From assembly GCA_030386875.1 (NCBI GenBank), contig CM059563.1:12728001-12792000 (forward strand): a stretch of DNA of 64,000 nt. The letters are read 5' to 3'. Position numbers and translations under genes: made by a program. The stretch's first letter is position 1. Every line of letters begins with the position of its first letter. This DNA is from Morinoia aosen (Eukaryota > Arthropoda > Malacostraca > Amphipoda > Talitridae). This document shows positions 34,301 to 42,754 of this stretch, piece after piece. The notes below the pieces were generated by a model. The model was not told the DNA's origin, made no database searches, and worked only from the letters and a program-made list of their open reading frames with translations.

Positions 34301-37300
34301 TATTTTACAGGTTTTTCCGTGTTTTGTGGGCTAATGCACTGGTATTTGTGCAGGTTGAGCTGGACCTGCTGCGTACGTTGCCCAACAACCGCTTCTATGA
34401 GAACGACTACGCCGACAACATCATCAGGCTGCGTCGTGTGCTGCTCGCATTTGCCGTGCACAACCCGGAGGTTTCCTACTGCCAGGTGACTCACAACTTT
34501 TTGGCGCCCATGTGCTGCTCAATTTGGGAATTGCTGTGAATCATATACTTGGGGATTGGAACAAACTACATCAAATGAAGAATTTGTGAACGGTGGATTT
34601 TATGACCAAACTGTGTCGTTCCGTTTTAAAGGAAAATTTTATAAAGTATGCAAGAATAAGTAGCGTGAATTTGTTATGGATTTATTGAATTGACGCACTA
34701 GATCTAGTGACTCAATACTTCGTTACTTATGGGTTATAGTTGAGTTAACCTCTACCGTCTGTTACACTTTGACATCACTACAAAGTAATGCATATGACTT
34801 TTCTGCGAGCAAAATTCATGGGCACTTTGTGCGGCGCATGCCAGTAAATTATTCTGAATTCTCAAAAAAAAAACTGTCTTCTGAAAATTTGGTCATGTTT
34901 TCTTACAGAAAGTGGTAGCCACGCATTAATTTGAGATGGGCTTTCCAAATTACATGCGTATGTTTCATGGTATCATCTCTGGACTGCCCGACATTTATTA
35001 TTTGCATATTTGCACTTCAGGGCCTGATTCAGGAAGTGTTAGTCATGCTTTAATTTAACACAGGCATACCAAATTACATGCGTATGCTTCATGCCATCAT
35101 TCCTTGATTGCCCGATGTTTACTATTTGCACTTCAGGGCCTGAATCGCCTGGCAGCCATTGCCCTGCTGTTCCTGCCGGAGGTGGACGCGTTCTGGTGCC
35201 TGGTGTGCATAGTGGAGCGCCTCATGCCGGAGCAATACTTCACTCCACGGCTGCTCGGCCCCCAGATCGACCAGGTCTCTGTGTGCTTAGTGTGGCTGTT
35301 GTTACTGTGTTGCGCTGATGGCAGCCGTTTGACTTGGAGGAGGAACTGTGTTTATTATTGACGGGGTTAATTTAATGACAACCGTGATATGTGAATGACC
35401 CACGGTGGTATTTAAATGACCACGGTGGTATTTAAATGACCACGGTGGTATTTAAATGACCACGGTGGTATTTAAATGACCACGGTGATGTTTAAATGAC
35501 CACGGTGATGTTTAAATGACCACGGTGATGTTTAAATGACCACGGTGATGTTTAAATGACCACGGTGATGTTTAAATGGCAGCTGTGTTATTTTAAATGA
35601 CAGCTGTGTTATTTTAAATGACAGCTGTGTTATTTTAGCAGCTGTGTTATTGAAATGACAACAGTGTTATTGAAATGACAACAGTGTTATTGAAATGACA
35701 ACAGTGTTATTGAAATGACAATGGTGTTATTGAAATGACAACGGTGTTATTGAAATGACAACGGTGTTATTGAAATGACAACGGTGTTATTGAAATGACA
35801 ACGATGTTATTGAAATGACAACAGTGTTATTGAAATGACAACGGTGTTATTGAAATGACAACGGTGGTAATTATTGGTGAGTTACGTCCAGGCCTTGTGC
35901 TAAATTCTTAAAATTTTGGTGTATTTTAACCTCGGCTTTTAATAGGCCTTCAGGACTTCTAGCTATCTTACCTTCTTGGCTTCTTTTAGTTTTCATGCAT
36001 TTTTTGTCTGTTCTTTCCCTTCCTTCTGAACTTACTTTTTCTGTTTGCCAGATATCCTGTGTGGGAACACATCTTGTGGATAGACTCCTCGTTTTCCACA
36101 GTCCATACTAAATGTTTTTTTTTTCTTTGTTCTCTTAAGACCTCTTTAGTTGTGGTTTGGTAATTATAAATTATCAACTAATAATAATAATAATAATAAT
36201 GATTTGATATTTAATAGTTTAATGTTATTCGTTATGTTTTGTTTCTCTTTCCCCTCAGGGGAACAGAACTATTTTATTAATGGGAATTAGCATTCCCAGG
36301 GGGATTATGTTAGGGCCTGAGTTAAAGTTTAGGTAGGCCTTCTTTTTGTTGAAATAGAATAGTTTTTTTGTTTTGTTACGGATCATCTTTTTTTTGGTTC
36401 TCTGCTGTCCTGTTTTTCAGCACCCACTATTTTCTTCTTCAACTTAAATCTTGTCTCATAAACTTCTTTCTTAGGTTACTGTTTCAATGCTCCTTGTGTA
36501 GAAATTCCGCGTTCCCTAAGATCCCTACTAAATGGTGTCTTCATCCTTCCTCTCTTTGAACATCTTTGTTGTGGTAAAGGGAAGCTAAGACTTTCTTTTA
36601 ATTAATCAATTTTGTTTCTCTTTGACCTGACGAAACACAGCTATTTCACTAGACGCTTTTGTTTATCGAATATTGAGTAAGGGTAAGATGTTCAGCTAAA
36701 ACTTGACTATTTCGTTTTCACTAAAGGCACAAGAAGCAAATGTGTAATTTTAGGTTACGCAACGTAATTCTCCCGCAACGCGAAGAAGGAGTGGACAAGT
36801 TTTCTAAAGTGTTGTGTGTGTCAGCGCGTTTTGCTGGTGCTCATTGCGGAGAAGCTGCCGCAGCTGCACACTCACCTGAGCCAGCACCGCATCGACATCA
36901 GCATGATCACCTTCAACTGGTTCTTGTGCCTCTTTGTGGAGGAGGTGCCACACGCCCTCTACCTCCACATCTGGGACAGCTTCTTGCTCGAGGGCTCCAA
37001 GGTGAGGTCCCTGCAGAGTTATTGATTTTCCCTTATTGCAAATTCGACTGAAAATGCTGGCTTGGTCGCTTCTGTCATGTTATGCTACATTGACTTTCAC
37101 GTTTTGAACTTGGGCAAAATATGAGCTATTTATCTCTTTGAGAAGGCAAAATATGAGAAGTGTATCAGACGGTCGGACTTCCCTGTACTTCTAGGGAAGT
37201 ATAATTGTTGAGACTGGCCAGTTGTTGGACACGTCAGAACTCAGCAGCTCTGATTAACCTCGATTGATGTGATTTTGGTAGGGTTCTGTAAGCAAGTTCG

Positions 37301-37523
37301 AGTGAGATGATTTTCATTAATGCGCGCTGCTGATTCTGTTGCAACTCCTCTAGTTGCAGTTCAGGTTAATGACCAATTCTGCGCGCAGGTACTATTCCGG
37401 TTTGCACTGGCGATGTTGAAGCTGTGCGAGGAAGGCATCATGGCCCGCACAGAGTTCATGGAGGTCTCCAACTACCTGCGCTCCGTGCCTCCCTCCTTAG
37501 GCAACGTGGATAAGCTCAAGCAA
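16031..37523 (+). CDS. TBC1D2: TBC1 domain family member 2-like Rab GAP (16 coding exons, 3' end not found)
   Basis: Joined exons: 16031-16377, 17811-17916, 19249-19492, 20685-21186, 22852-22945, 23322-23449, 25301-25481, 25863-27016, 29642-29794, 30867-31002, 31205-31327, 33594-33746, 34354-34485, 35137-35274, 36825-37001, 37389-37523. Every junction is GT/AG and all phases agree, giving 1301 residues. The order is a PH domain (about 35-141), a Ser-rich low-complexity linker, coiled coils (about 432-534 and 880-918) and a TBC domain from about 1043. The TBC domain keeps both catalytic fingers, Arg in VELDLLRT (R1114) and Gln in SYCQ (Q1151), so it should be an active Rab GAP. Mammalian TBC1D2 (Armus) acts on Rab7 and links to Rac1 and LC3; this target is inferred for the arthropod protein. 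The conserved helix expected after KLKQ (NPF motif) was not found, so at least one 3' exon is missing. Vertebrate homologues are about 930-960 residues; the extra length lies in the linker. Confidence 0.9.
16705..17070 (+). repeat. SINE-like family copy 1 (intron 1)
   Basis: Near full-length copy with the 5' hairpin block (TCTATGGGAATAAG, then CTCCCAGGGGG), the middle TTGTTGAAATAAAAT and GTTATGTTAAGGACC, and the tail CATCTAATCTAATCC. Target duplication is not clear, suggesting an older insertion. Confidence 0.8.
17811..17916 (+). CDS. TBC1D2: TBC1D2 exon 2: PH domain, C-terminal part
   Basis: Acceptor TTTTTGCAG, donor CAA|GTGAGC. Encodes GREMHYFTAGNDASRQSWLE with the PH C-terminal helix and its conserved Trp, completing the domain begun in exon 1. 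Confidence 0.9.
18270..18560. repeat. Degenerate direct duplication in intron 2
   Basis: Two similar stretches, near 18278-18345 and 18435-18510, share GGCNTTTGNAAGCTGTANCAGA and ACTTACAA. The rest of the 1.3-kb intron shows nothing recognisable. Confidence 0.45.
19249..19492 (+). CDS. TBC1D2: TBC1D2 exon 3: linker
   Basis: Acceptor CTACAACAG, donor GAAA|GTAAGT, phase 1. Encodes a Ser/Pro/Lys-rich segment with no recognised domain, in frame with both neighbours. Confidence 0.82.
20685..21186 (+). CDS. TBC1D2: TBC1D2 exon 4: Ser-rich linker
   Basis: Acceptor TTCTATTTCAG, donor CAG|GTGATC, phase 2. Encodes LSFDDMQVTLRPKRLSPKAK, then a Ser/Thr/Pro-rich stretch rich in possible phosphosites. 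Low complexity and probably disordered. Confidence 0.85.
22590..22829 (+). mobile_element. piggyBac-type MITE copy (intron 4)
   Basis: The right part matches the copy at 47697-47916 in reverse complement: AATTAATGGTATTT, ACTTTAAATTTGAGTTG, GAACTTCAGTTTAACCCATCGC, ending at TTAA 22826-22829. The left end is diverged and placed only roughly. The right end lies 22 bp upstream of exon 5, so that acceptor has little pyrimidine tract of its own. Confidence 0.65.
22852..22945 (+). CDS. TBC1D2: TBC1D2 exon 5
   Basis: Acceptor CTTGTGTGCAG, donor CAG|GTGCGT. Encodes LQRNSKRSSAEVSAVGTWTE and an acidic end, EEGGCANCVQ. Phases fit exons 4 and 6. Confidence 0.8.
23322..23449 (+). CDS. TBC1D2: TBC1D2 exon 6: coiled coil
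   Basis: Acceptor CCACACTAG, donor CCAG|GTGTGT, phase 2. Encodes a heptad-rich Leu/Glu/Lys segment (LRRALASVEERLDVRNEELK, then KEGIELLQQDLALLYRQ). The donor GT is the first base pair of a 31-bp minisatellite. Confidence 0.87.
23450..24220. repeat. 31-bp minisatellite, interrupted by a SINE
   Basis: The unit begins GTGTGGCAGGTCTGGTGCCT and is 31 bp long. About three units lie at 23450-23550 and about ten at 23915-24220, split by SINE copy 2. The array starts exactly at the exon 6 donor. It reads open in several frames on both strands only because the unit lacks stops; these frames are not genes. Confidence 0.92.
23551..23914 (+). repeat. SINE-like family copy 2 with 13-bp TSD
   Basis: Inserted inside the minisatellite, so its ends are exact. 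The duplication AGTACAGTGTGGC lies at 23538-23550 and 23915-23927. This is the best full-length copy: 5' CCCTCAGGGGGATACAAC, the hairpins GATACAA/TTGTATC and TGGGA/TCCCA, an internal AATAAAATG and a tail with two TATAATCT repeats. A 13-bp duplication with a simple-repeat tail indicates target-primed reverse transcription. Confidence 0.9.
24988..25290 (+). repeat. SINE-like family copy 3, duplicated the exon 7 splice acceptor
   Basis: The target duplication TTATCTGCAGCTC lies at 24975-24987 and 25291-25303. It spans the last ten intron bases and the first three bases of exon 7. The insertion therefore copied the 3' splice site; the old pyrimidine-rich tract now precedes the upstream copy, while the working exon is preceded by the SINE tail TAATCTAATC. 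Confidence 0.92.
25301..25481 (+). CDS. TBC1D2: TBC1D2 exon 7: coiled coil
   Basis: Acceptor ATCTGCAG|CTCTCAG, donor AAG|GTGAGG. Encodes a coiled-coil segment with heptads such as EIAELKQKTQRLNEQVDLF. Its first bases belong to the target duplication of SINE copy 3. Starting at the upstream duplicate acceptor (24985) would read into the SINE and hit a stop after about 14 codons. Confidence 0.9.
25863..27016 (+). CDS. TBC1D2: TBC1D2 exon 8: long Ser-rich linker and coiled coil
   Basis: At 1154 bp this is by far the largest exon. Acceptor TTCTTTGTCAG, donor CA|GTAAGT. It encodes the end of the first coiled coil, about 300 residues rich in Ser/Asp/Thr with no domain, then a second coiled coil (KLERMSKERDRYQESYRAYK, then QNSFLHKQILELSQ). 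That second segment is the region conserved before the TBC domain in vertebrate TBC1D2. Confidence 0.92.
27017..28991. other. Intron 8, no recognised feature
   Basis: AT-rich intron sequence up to the SINE pair. No exon-like ORF with splice sites fits the phase required between exons 8 and 9. Confidence 0.5.
29002..29620 (+). repeat. SINE-like family copy 4 (host of nested copy 5), 10-bp TSD
   Basis: The duplication TGATGACGGT lies at 28992-29001 and 29621-29630. The 5'-truncated copy starts at GGGCCCGAGC. It is split into 29002-29207 and 29545-29620 by another member of the same family. The insertion lies 11 bp upstream of the acceptor CAATGTGCAG of exon 9. Confidence 0.88.
29208..29532 (+). 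repeat. SINE-like family copy 5, nested in copy 4
   Basis: The duplication CCCTTATCTCCA lies at 29196-29207 and 29533-29544, and is itself part of copy 4. This copy is 5'-truncated and begins CCGGAGCTGAG. It shows sequential activity of the same family. Confidence 0.88.
29642..29794 (+). CDS. TBC1D2: TBC1D2 exon 9
   Basis: Acceptor CAATGTGCAG completes His from exon 8. Encodes ECSVWEARFERVRSKYLVLL and a following loop, matching the vertebrate region ending KYLAGLRRL. The donor GG|GTTCGT is weak but is the only one that keeps the frame into exon 10. Confidence 0.82.
30730..30845. repeat. Short tandem/palindromic array upstream of exon 10
   Basis: Repeats of AGCATTGTATGTTGAT (about 20-bp spacing), some inverted: GTATGTCAGTAGC pairs with GCT...TACTGACATAC-type sequence. 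The array ends 22 bp before the exon and contains one extra AG (ATTGCAG at 30836-30842) that could act as a competing acceptor. Confidence 0.7.
30867..31002 (+). CDS. TBC1D2: TBC1D2 exon 10
   Basis: Acceptor TTGCGTCAG, donor CAG|GTTTGT. Encodes GRYYDECGFCITAADEDSLQ, equivalent to the vertebrate YDEYGFLTVPDYE block before the TBC domain. Confidence 0.88.
31205..31327 (+). CDS. TBC1D2: TBC1D2 exon 11: TBC domain start
   Basis: Acceptor TTGCGCAG, donor AGG|GTGAGT. Encodes the helix TTAWEAALA and LKHLIRERGLPLHFR, the start of the TBC domain. Confidence 0.9.
32122..32616. mobile_element. 495-bp MITE with 36-bp TIRs and TTA TSD (Harbinger-like)
   Basis: The inverted ends AGGCCTGTTGACACGAGG, then GCGAGCGCTCCACC, match over about 36 bp with three or so differences. 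TTA occurs at 32119-32121 and 32617-32619. The TWA-type 3-bp target and the AGGCC start fit PIF/Harbinger MITEs. No transposase is present. It lies in intron 11. Confidence 0.82.
32790..32960 (+). repeat. Degraded tRNA-derived SINE
   Basis: A tRNA-like head with CCGGTCATTAGCGCTCGCTT and a B box, GGTTCGATACC, at 32850-32860. The A box is decayed and the acceptor stem does not pair, so it is not a functional tRNA gene. Confidence 0.6.
33594..33746 (+). CDS. TBC1D2: TBC1D2 exon 12: TBC domain
   Basis: Acceptor GTGCCACAG, donor CAG|GTAAAC. Encodes PRVWRLLVESHVG, the conserved R..VW..L motif A of TBC domains, and a variable loop. Confidence 0.92.
34354..34485 (+). CDS. TBC1D2: TBC1D2 exon 13: TBC catalytic core
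   Basis: Acceptor TTTGTGCAG, donor CAG|GTGACT. Encodes VELDLLRTLPNN with the catalytic Arg finger and ends in SYCQ with the Gln finger. Both residues known to drive Rab GTP hydrolysis are in this exon. Confidence 0.95.
34907..35147. repeat. Tandem duplication of the exon 14 acceptor region (about 120 bp, 2 units)
   Basis: Unit 1 (about 34907-35028) and unit 2 (about 35029-35147) share CCAAATTACATGCGTATG, GCCCGA.ATTTA.TATTTGCA and GCACTTCAGGGCCTGA. Each ends with a splice acceptor and the first bases of exon 14. The upstream acceptor leads to a stop after ten codons (GLIQEVLVML). Confidence 0.85.
35137..35274 (+). CDS. TBC1D2: TBC1D2 exon 14: TBC domain
   Basis: Acceptor GCACTTCAG, donor CAG|GTCTCT. 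Encodes GLNRLAAIALLFLPEVDAFW and ERLMPEQYF, nearly identical in pattern to vertebrate TBC1D2 (GLNRLAAIALL). Confidence 0.95.
35398..35872. repeat. 20-bp minisatellite with ordered variant blocks
   Basis: All units share AAATGAC followed by an ACGGTG-like end. Four consecutive variants form blocks: GGTATTTAAATGACCACGGT (about 4), GATGTTTAAATGACCACGGT (about 5), a 21-bp TTATTTTAAATGACAGCTGTG (about 3) and TTATTGAAATGACAACAGTG-type (about 11). It lies in intron 14. Confidence 0.93.
35930..36200 (+). repeat. SINE-like family, old copy 6
   Basis: A diverged copy recognisable by CTTTCCCTTCCTTCTG, GTCCATACTAAATG and CTAATAATAATAA. It carries an extra block, CCTGTGTGGGAACACATC, in the middle, shared with the copies at 47362 and 55996, marking an older subfamily. 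It ends in a (TAA)n run. Confidence 0.6.
36251..36609 (+). repeat. SINE-like family copy 7 with 14-bp TSD
   Basis: The duplication TTTTGTTTCTCTTT lies at 36237-36250 and 36610-36623. Full-length, with the 5' CCCCTCAGGGG and both hairpin motifs. Confidence 0.9.
36825..37001 (+). CDS. TBC1D2: TBC1D2 exon 15: TBC domain
   Basis: Acceptor TGTGTGTCAG, donor AAG|GTGAGG. Encodes RVLLVLIAEKLPQL, ISMITFNWFLCLF and IWDSFLLEGSK, the conserved second half of the TBC domain. Confidence 0.95.
37389..37523 (+). CDS. TBC1D2: TBC1D2 exon 16: TBC domain end (last exon found)
   Basis: Acceptor GCGCGCAG. Encodes VLFRFALAMLKLCEEGIMAR to NVDKLKQ. Either the exon is spliced at CAA|GTTAGT to a 3' exon not recognised here, or translation ends two codons later at TGA 37530-37532. 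Homologues continue with a helix containing an NPF motif, so the first option is more likely. Confidence 0.85.
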
Positions 37524-37534
37524 GTTAGTTGACG

Positions 37535-37755
37535 GGGCAGGGCGGGCGGTGTGAGGGTGGCCTGTGTTACCTTACTGAGCAATTGGAGACGGGCGGTGTG
37601 AGTGTGGCGGTTGTTCCTGCGCAGCTGGTGCCGGATAAAGTGAGTGTGGCTGTGTGACAGTTGTGGCTGTGCAGTTGATGGCGGGCAGAGTGAGTGTGGT
37701 TGTGGGGCAGTTGTGGCTGTGCAGTGGTGGATCTAGTGGCAGGCAGAGTGTGTGT
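37535..37755. repeat. GTG-rich minisatellite (about 50-bp degenerate units)
   Basis: About four units containing GAGTGTGGCTGTG and GCAGTTGTGGCTGTGCAG. A further unit-like stretch at about 40305-40370 (TTGAGTGTGGCTGTGTTGCAG) suggests that the sequence between was inserted into the array. Confidence 0.6.
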
Positions 37756-40304
37756 TAACTTACCACGATTCCTATGTATCTTTCAATGTGTAGGGCAATA
37801 ACCATCCAGCAATTCAAAGTCACACTTAGAGTAATCTACAAAATTTATATTACTCTGTTTTGCTTAAAGCAAAGTGTTGGGGTTTTGTCGCTAGTTCAAG
37901 CCATCGGCTGACCTAATTTTAGAGTCAAGTTCCAGTCACCCCATATACTTCCAAACAATACAGGATTCAACACGAATTCATTATTAGAATTTAATTTTAC
38001 AGACAGAAGTTATCACATTTACACAAAGAATAAGTACACCGAATTTGTAGCAAAGAAGTGTCACGAGATATGGTCCTGCCTCCTTACTAAATTGTTTTTA
38101 GTAAGAAAATCAGGTTCTCGGAATTGAGGACTTGGAATACCTCCAAAATGACACTTTACACAATGAATGCCAGGGAATATAAACGAACACAGACACTAAG
38201 AAAAACAAACAACTTGTGCATATACTAAATTTAGGAATGTACTCACCGATGGTTAGAGACCCGACTTACATCAGCGCGTTTCTGTGCGCTATCTGCCTCG
38301 GTGAATGTGATGCTAGCGTTAACGGGGGTTTTAAACGCCAGTTAAATGCTAAGAAATTTTTATCATTAACACCCTACTACAGAACATTTACCGTAAATTA
38401 CTGAAACTGTAAGTTACACAAATTGATAAGTGCTGCTCTACCTAATTGACCGGTCAATTTCTTTAAGTAAACTACACACCAAACACATATATAGAAATGA
38501 TGCCTAACTGTCGGGGTGGCGCACTCCAACGGTACAGTAGATGGTTATTAGCCTCGGCTCACAAATTCCTTCGCCCAAGAGCAGCTTCAGTTCAAATCCC
38601 TGTTTCATAAACAGTGCAGATAATGTCTTTCAACGTCTTTATGAAGAGACCGAACTTGCCAACAAAAGGAAACCGCCCTCCTGTAGGACAACAAAAATTT
38701 ACCGATTACTTTGATTCTACAATTTTGTCATATATATATATTTACATATTCGACATTTAATTCAACTGCACCAATTTTCTTCTTACGTTATATGGACCTA
38801 TTGTTTCCAACGGTATCTATCGTAACAAAAGAACGAGTCTCACCCTCCCGGCGAAGCAACTAAGAATTTTTTTTCTAAACGACCACCACGGTACGGGACC
38901 TTCTTCCCTCTGCAAAAGTAGATGCAAAATTTTAAACTATTGATTCCAAAAAATATATCTTAAAAAGTTTCACTTCTCACTTATTTTTCAATGTATGACA
39001 TTTTAAGTCAACACCTAGTCACGACGCAGAGTATAACATTTTAAGTTAACACCTGGCCACGACGCACCTTATCGAAAGGCTCGCCAAAACTTACTAACTC
39101 TTGTACTCCGCGCTACCCAGAGTGTTCTTCGAGGGCTGCCCTCTTTCCAATCATGACCAATAGTACTTCTCCCGCACTTCCAAAAATATACGCCTACTTC
39201 ATTCCATTGGCTGTTTTGGCGCTTGCCAGCTCCTCATTCACTGTGACAAGAACGCGACTTATTCCCGCCCTCTTTTATGAGTCAATCTTGAAGTTAGAAA
39301 TCGTTGCTATATGGTTACTCTGTGTCTTAAGTGCAGCAATATGTCACTGTCAGCCCCTTGAGTTTTCGGCGAACGAAGCTTCCCACGGCTCTGCCCTATG
39401 GTTAGCAATAAATTTTGCCCTTGCGTCACACACTGCCCCTCTGTTCGAGCTCTCGAGGTCTGATTACAAAGCAAAACATTCGCCCCAACCCGAGTGCACA
39501 CTTCGCTTACACGATACATAAACTTATGTTGAATATAAACATTCAGGCCTACAACACACATGTTGGAGCGACCCATCTGTACCGCTGGAATGCGCCTGAA
39601 CACAATTTATAAACTCACAATTTTAGTTCAAACAAAAAAATGTAAATACGCACAACTTATCCCAAAAATTTAAGCATGAAAGTATATTCCAATAAAACAT
39701 GAAAGTATATCCTAACAAGTATATCCTTAAGTATATCCTAACAGAAGTCACATCCATTGAATTTAGATCCCGTCCCCAGAACAAATGTTACATGATTATA
39801 CACTCCATTGGGTAGCATGACCGAAGCCCGAAGACGAAGCAAGTAGGACAAACAGCAATCAGGCATCAGCTACAGAACAGGCTCCTTGAGGTGTCGACCA
39901 CAGTGCCGCCTACAAAAAATGGATTAATTAAGGTGCTAAACAGTAACTAAGTTAAATATGCGACAACGAAGACTAAATCTTATTTCACAATATTGAAAAG
40001 AAATTAGCAAGGCAGTGCAAACTTTCTATTTACCTGGGTTGGAAGACACCTATTATGAGAGAGTGAAGGCAATAAGAACCGATACCAAGAGGTCACGTCT
40101 CAAGAACAGAAAGAAGTAGGATTCTATTGTCGGTAATCCGGATTGTTTATTTTGGGAATCACTGACACAAAGTTCCCTGCTAAACGTACCCTGATGATTG
40201 CCATTGTAAGTATAGTTTTTAATTTTAAGCTCTGTAGTTTTTGCATTTCTAGTTCCCTATTTCTCAAATGTAACTTCATAAAGAAACAGGAATGATTGCG
40301 TAGC
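37756..40304. other. Block interrupting the minisatellite, identity unknown
   Basis: AT-rich 2.5-kb stretch between two parts of the GTG-rich array. It contains a SINE-like piece at 38510-38710 and a short direct repeat, ACATTTTAAGT.AACACCT, at about 38996-39051. The open frame at 39153-39521 has no recognisable domain. I do not know what this block is. Confidence 0.3.
38510..38710 (+). repeat. Degraded tRNA-SINE-like sequence
   Basis: Contains GGGTGGCGCACTCCAACGGT and a B-box-like GTTCAAATCCC about 70 bp later, then a short body. The A box is interrupted, so it is probably a decayed SINE rather than a tRNA gene. Confidence 0.4.
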
Positions 40305-40835
40305 AATTGTTCCTGTGCTTCCTGTGACGGTGCTTTGACTAGCAGATTGAGTGTGGCTGTGTTGCAGATGTTCCAGTGTAAGTTAGTGAATTTGTCAGCG
40401 GCTGGAGTTAATGTGTATCTTTAGCTATGATATCTGTAGACGTTGTTACAGGTGTTATTTACTGAAAGCGCAAGATAAACGTCTCATAACGGCAGTTATT
40501 TGTGATCTGACGGTCTGGCGCCAGATTCTCCAGGAGATTCCTGATGCTTGTGTTCCTCACTGAAATGAACATCTCACCTGAACTTTTGTTCTGCGCCGTC
40601 TCACCCACCACATGGAGGCCCAGTCACCTCGTTTTTTCGTTCGTGTGTCATTTAATTCATACAAAAGTTGACATTTTTTCGTGTCGCGCGAGGTAGTGTT
40701 CCTTACTAGACCTACCTTGGCAATCGGCAAGGTCAGTATTTTTCTGTCAAATTTAAGCTATGCTTTTTTGACGTTTCTGCAGCCTTCAAGGTCTCAAAGG
40801 TAAATTTGCAAATTATAATTTATTTTTATGCACCA

Positions 40836-41135
40836 GGGTCCGAGCTAAAGGTTAGGTAGGCTTTCAAAATTTTTGTTAAAATAACGAAGGTTTTTGTTTT
40901 TTTACGGACCATCTTTTTTCGGTTCACTGCTGTCCTGTTTTTTTCAGCACCTACTACTTTCTTCTTCAACTTTGATCTTGTTTCATGAACTTCTTTGTCA
41001 TCTTACTGTTTCTATGCCCTTTCTGCATGGATTCCCCGTTCCCTTAACTTCGAACTAAATAGTGCCTTCTTCCTTCCTCTCTTTGGATCTCATTTGTTGA
41101 GGATAGGGAGGCTTAAACTAACTAATAATCTAATC
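40836..41135 (+). repeat. SINE-like family copy 8, 5'-truncated, 12-bp TSD
   Basis: The duplication TTTTATGCACCA lies at 40824-40835 and 41136-41147. The copy begins GGGTCCGAGC, about 60 bp into the full-length element, and ends CTAATAATCTAATC. Truncation at the 5' end with an intact tail is typical of target-primed reverse transcription. Confidence 0.9.
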
Positions 41136-41338
41136 TTTTATGCACCATTGACTTCTTATGGGTGTGGGCTGCATATGTAACTCTGATTCCCAAGCACTCA
41201 ACGAGAGCTGCCGCACCCTGCTTCTGGCACTCGGTTTGCACATTATTGCAGTTTTGCGAATGGTCCAAATGGGCAATAAGCAATCGGGAAGGAAAGGGAG
41301 AAAACGTTTCAACGGAACTGAATCGACGTGTCTACCAA

Positions 41339-41564
41339 TTAACACATTTCCTGCGAAATGACCCACCGGTGGTCACTGACGTGATTTTCATAGTGCTGCT
41401 GACCCACCTGCAGTCACTAACTCATTTTTATTATTACTTAATGAAAGCTAAATGAACACCCGATTCAATTAATGTTTGCTATTTTCAAAGTTATTACCAC
41501 AATTGACTTGAAATTTGAATTGAATATTAAACTTCAGTTTAACACATCGCAGTTAACGTGTTGG
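41339..41564 (+). mobile_element. piggyBac-type MITE copy
   Basis: Starts at TTAACACATTTCCTGCGAAATG, followed by GACCCACCGGTGGTCA. It ends with GAACTTCAGTTTAACACATCGC and GTTAACGTGTT. The ends are inverted relatives. The right TTAA has decayed. Confidence 0.75.
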
Positions 41565-42299
41565 ACAGAAATTATCCGAGTTATCTATAGTAAACTAAAA
41601 GGCGTGTGTGAAAACTGTTCTACTATTTATTTCATTTTTAGACACCAAACCATATATCCCACTTTTATCTAAGGCATTCTCTTCTTGGGAAATATTTCGT
41701 TCAAAAGTACCAGCTTAGTGTCATTTCTCCACCGCAATTTTCGTATTAGATATTGAAGTTGTGTGGAATAAACACTGGTGGGCATCATTCTGAACATGGG
41801 AGCCATTTTATTCGTGGTATATCTGTGAAAGGCTAGTAGTGCTCCATGCTCGATTTATCTTACCAGAGCTGTAATGCGGTCGCAATTTTGTGTACCGCAC
41901 CAAAAAAAGCCACAACGGACCTCCGGATCTTACCAGAGTTGTTCACGATTTTTGTAGCAATTTACATGCTTGCTTATTCCGACGATTAAGTTAGTGGTGT
42001 TTGATAGTCGCGTGATCGCTGCTTTATTTGATGAGTTCAGTGAGGATCTGTGACTGCAGTCATGTCAGAGGGAACAAAAACCTCCAGCTTCTCTCATTAA
42101 ATGTGTTGCCTTATCACAGATGTGTTCTTTCGTGACAGTCTAAACTTCAGAGCATTCAGTGTTTTCCTGTATCTCGCAGTTATTTTATTATTGGTTACTG
42201 ATTCGTGCGCGAATTCATTTTACCGAGACGGTAAAAACTTATAAGTATTTTCTACGTGGAATTTTACCTCGTGTACCTAAAACTTCCTAACTTACAAAA

Positions 42300-42740
42300 C
42301 TCAAATGTGGTTCCTAAGACCATCTTGTCACTTAAATTAGTAGCTTTATGATAGCTGTCGACTAATTTACATGCGTCGCACGCTCTTTTAGTGTTGCTTC
42401 AAGACGCTTCACAGATCTTCAGTTGGTCCCTGTTGTTTTTGGTAGGTAATAAAACTACTGCCTGGTTAATTAGTGTTTATTTTACACAGTGTTGGAACTG
42501 TGCAGCAGTGCATGCTCTAAAGTATAGCGAGGTGGACAAAGCAAGGGGCGGTCTGCGAAAAGCTGTTTTCATAAGAGTGCGTTCCCTAAACACCCAAGCG
42601 ACCATGGCAGGTGTCAGTGACGCATCCTAGGGAGGGTTGGCTTCTGCTGTGACGAGTGGAAGAATTTCTTGTAGCATTCAAAGCCAGCGTTGTCTCAACC
42701 TTAATTTATCTAAAGGAAAAGTCCAGGCTACTATTGCTGT
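42300..42740. other. Open frames without recognisable product
   Basis: Sequence of moderate complexity with a 79-codon open frame (42391-42630) that shows no family resemblance and no supported splice context. I make no gene call here. Confidence 0.3.
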
Positions 42741-42754
42741 GCGCAAGTGTACAT

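Noticed and set aside
39153-39521. 122-codon open frame in the block after TBC1D2
   Set aside because: Hydrophobic but without recognisable signal, family or neighbours, and inside a block of unknown repeat-like origin.
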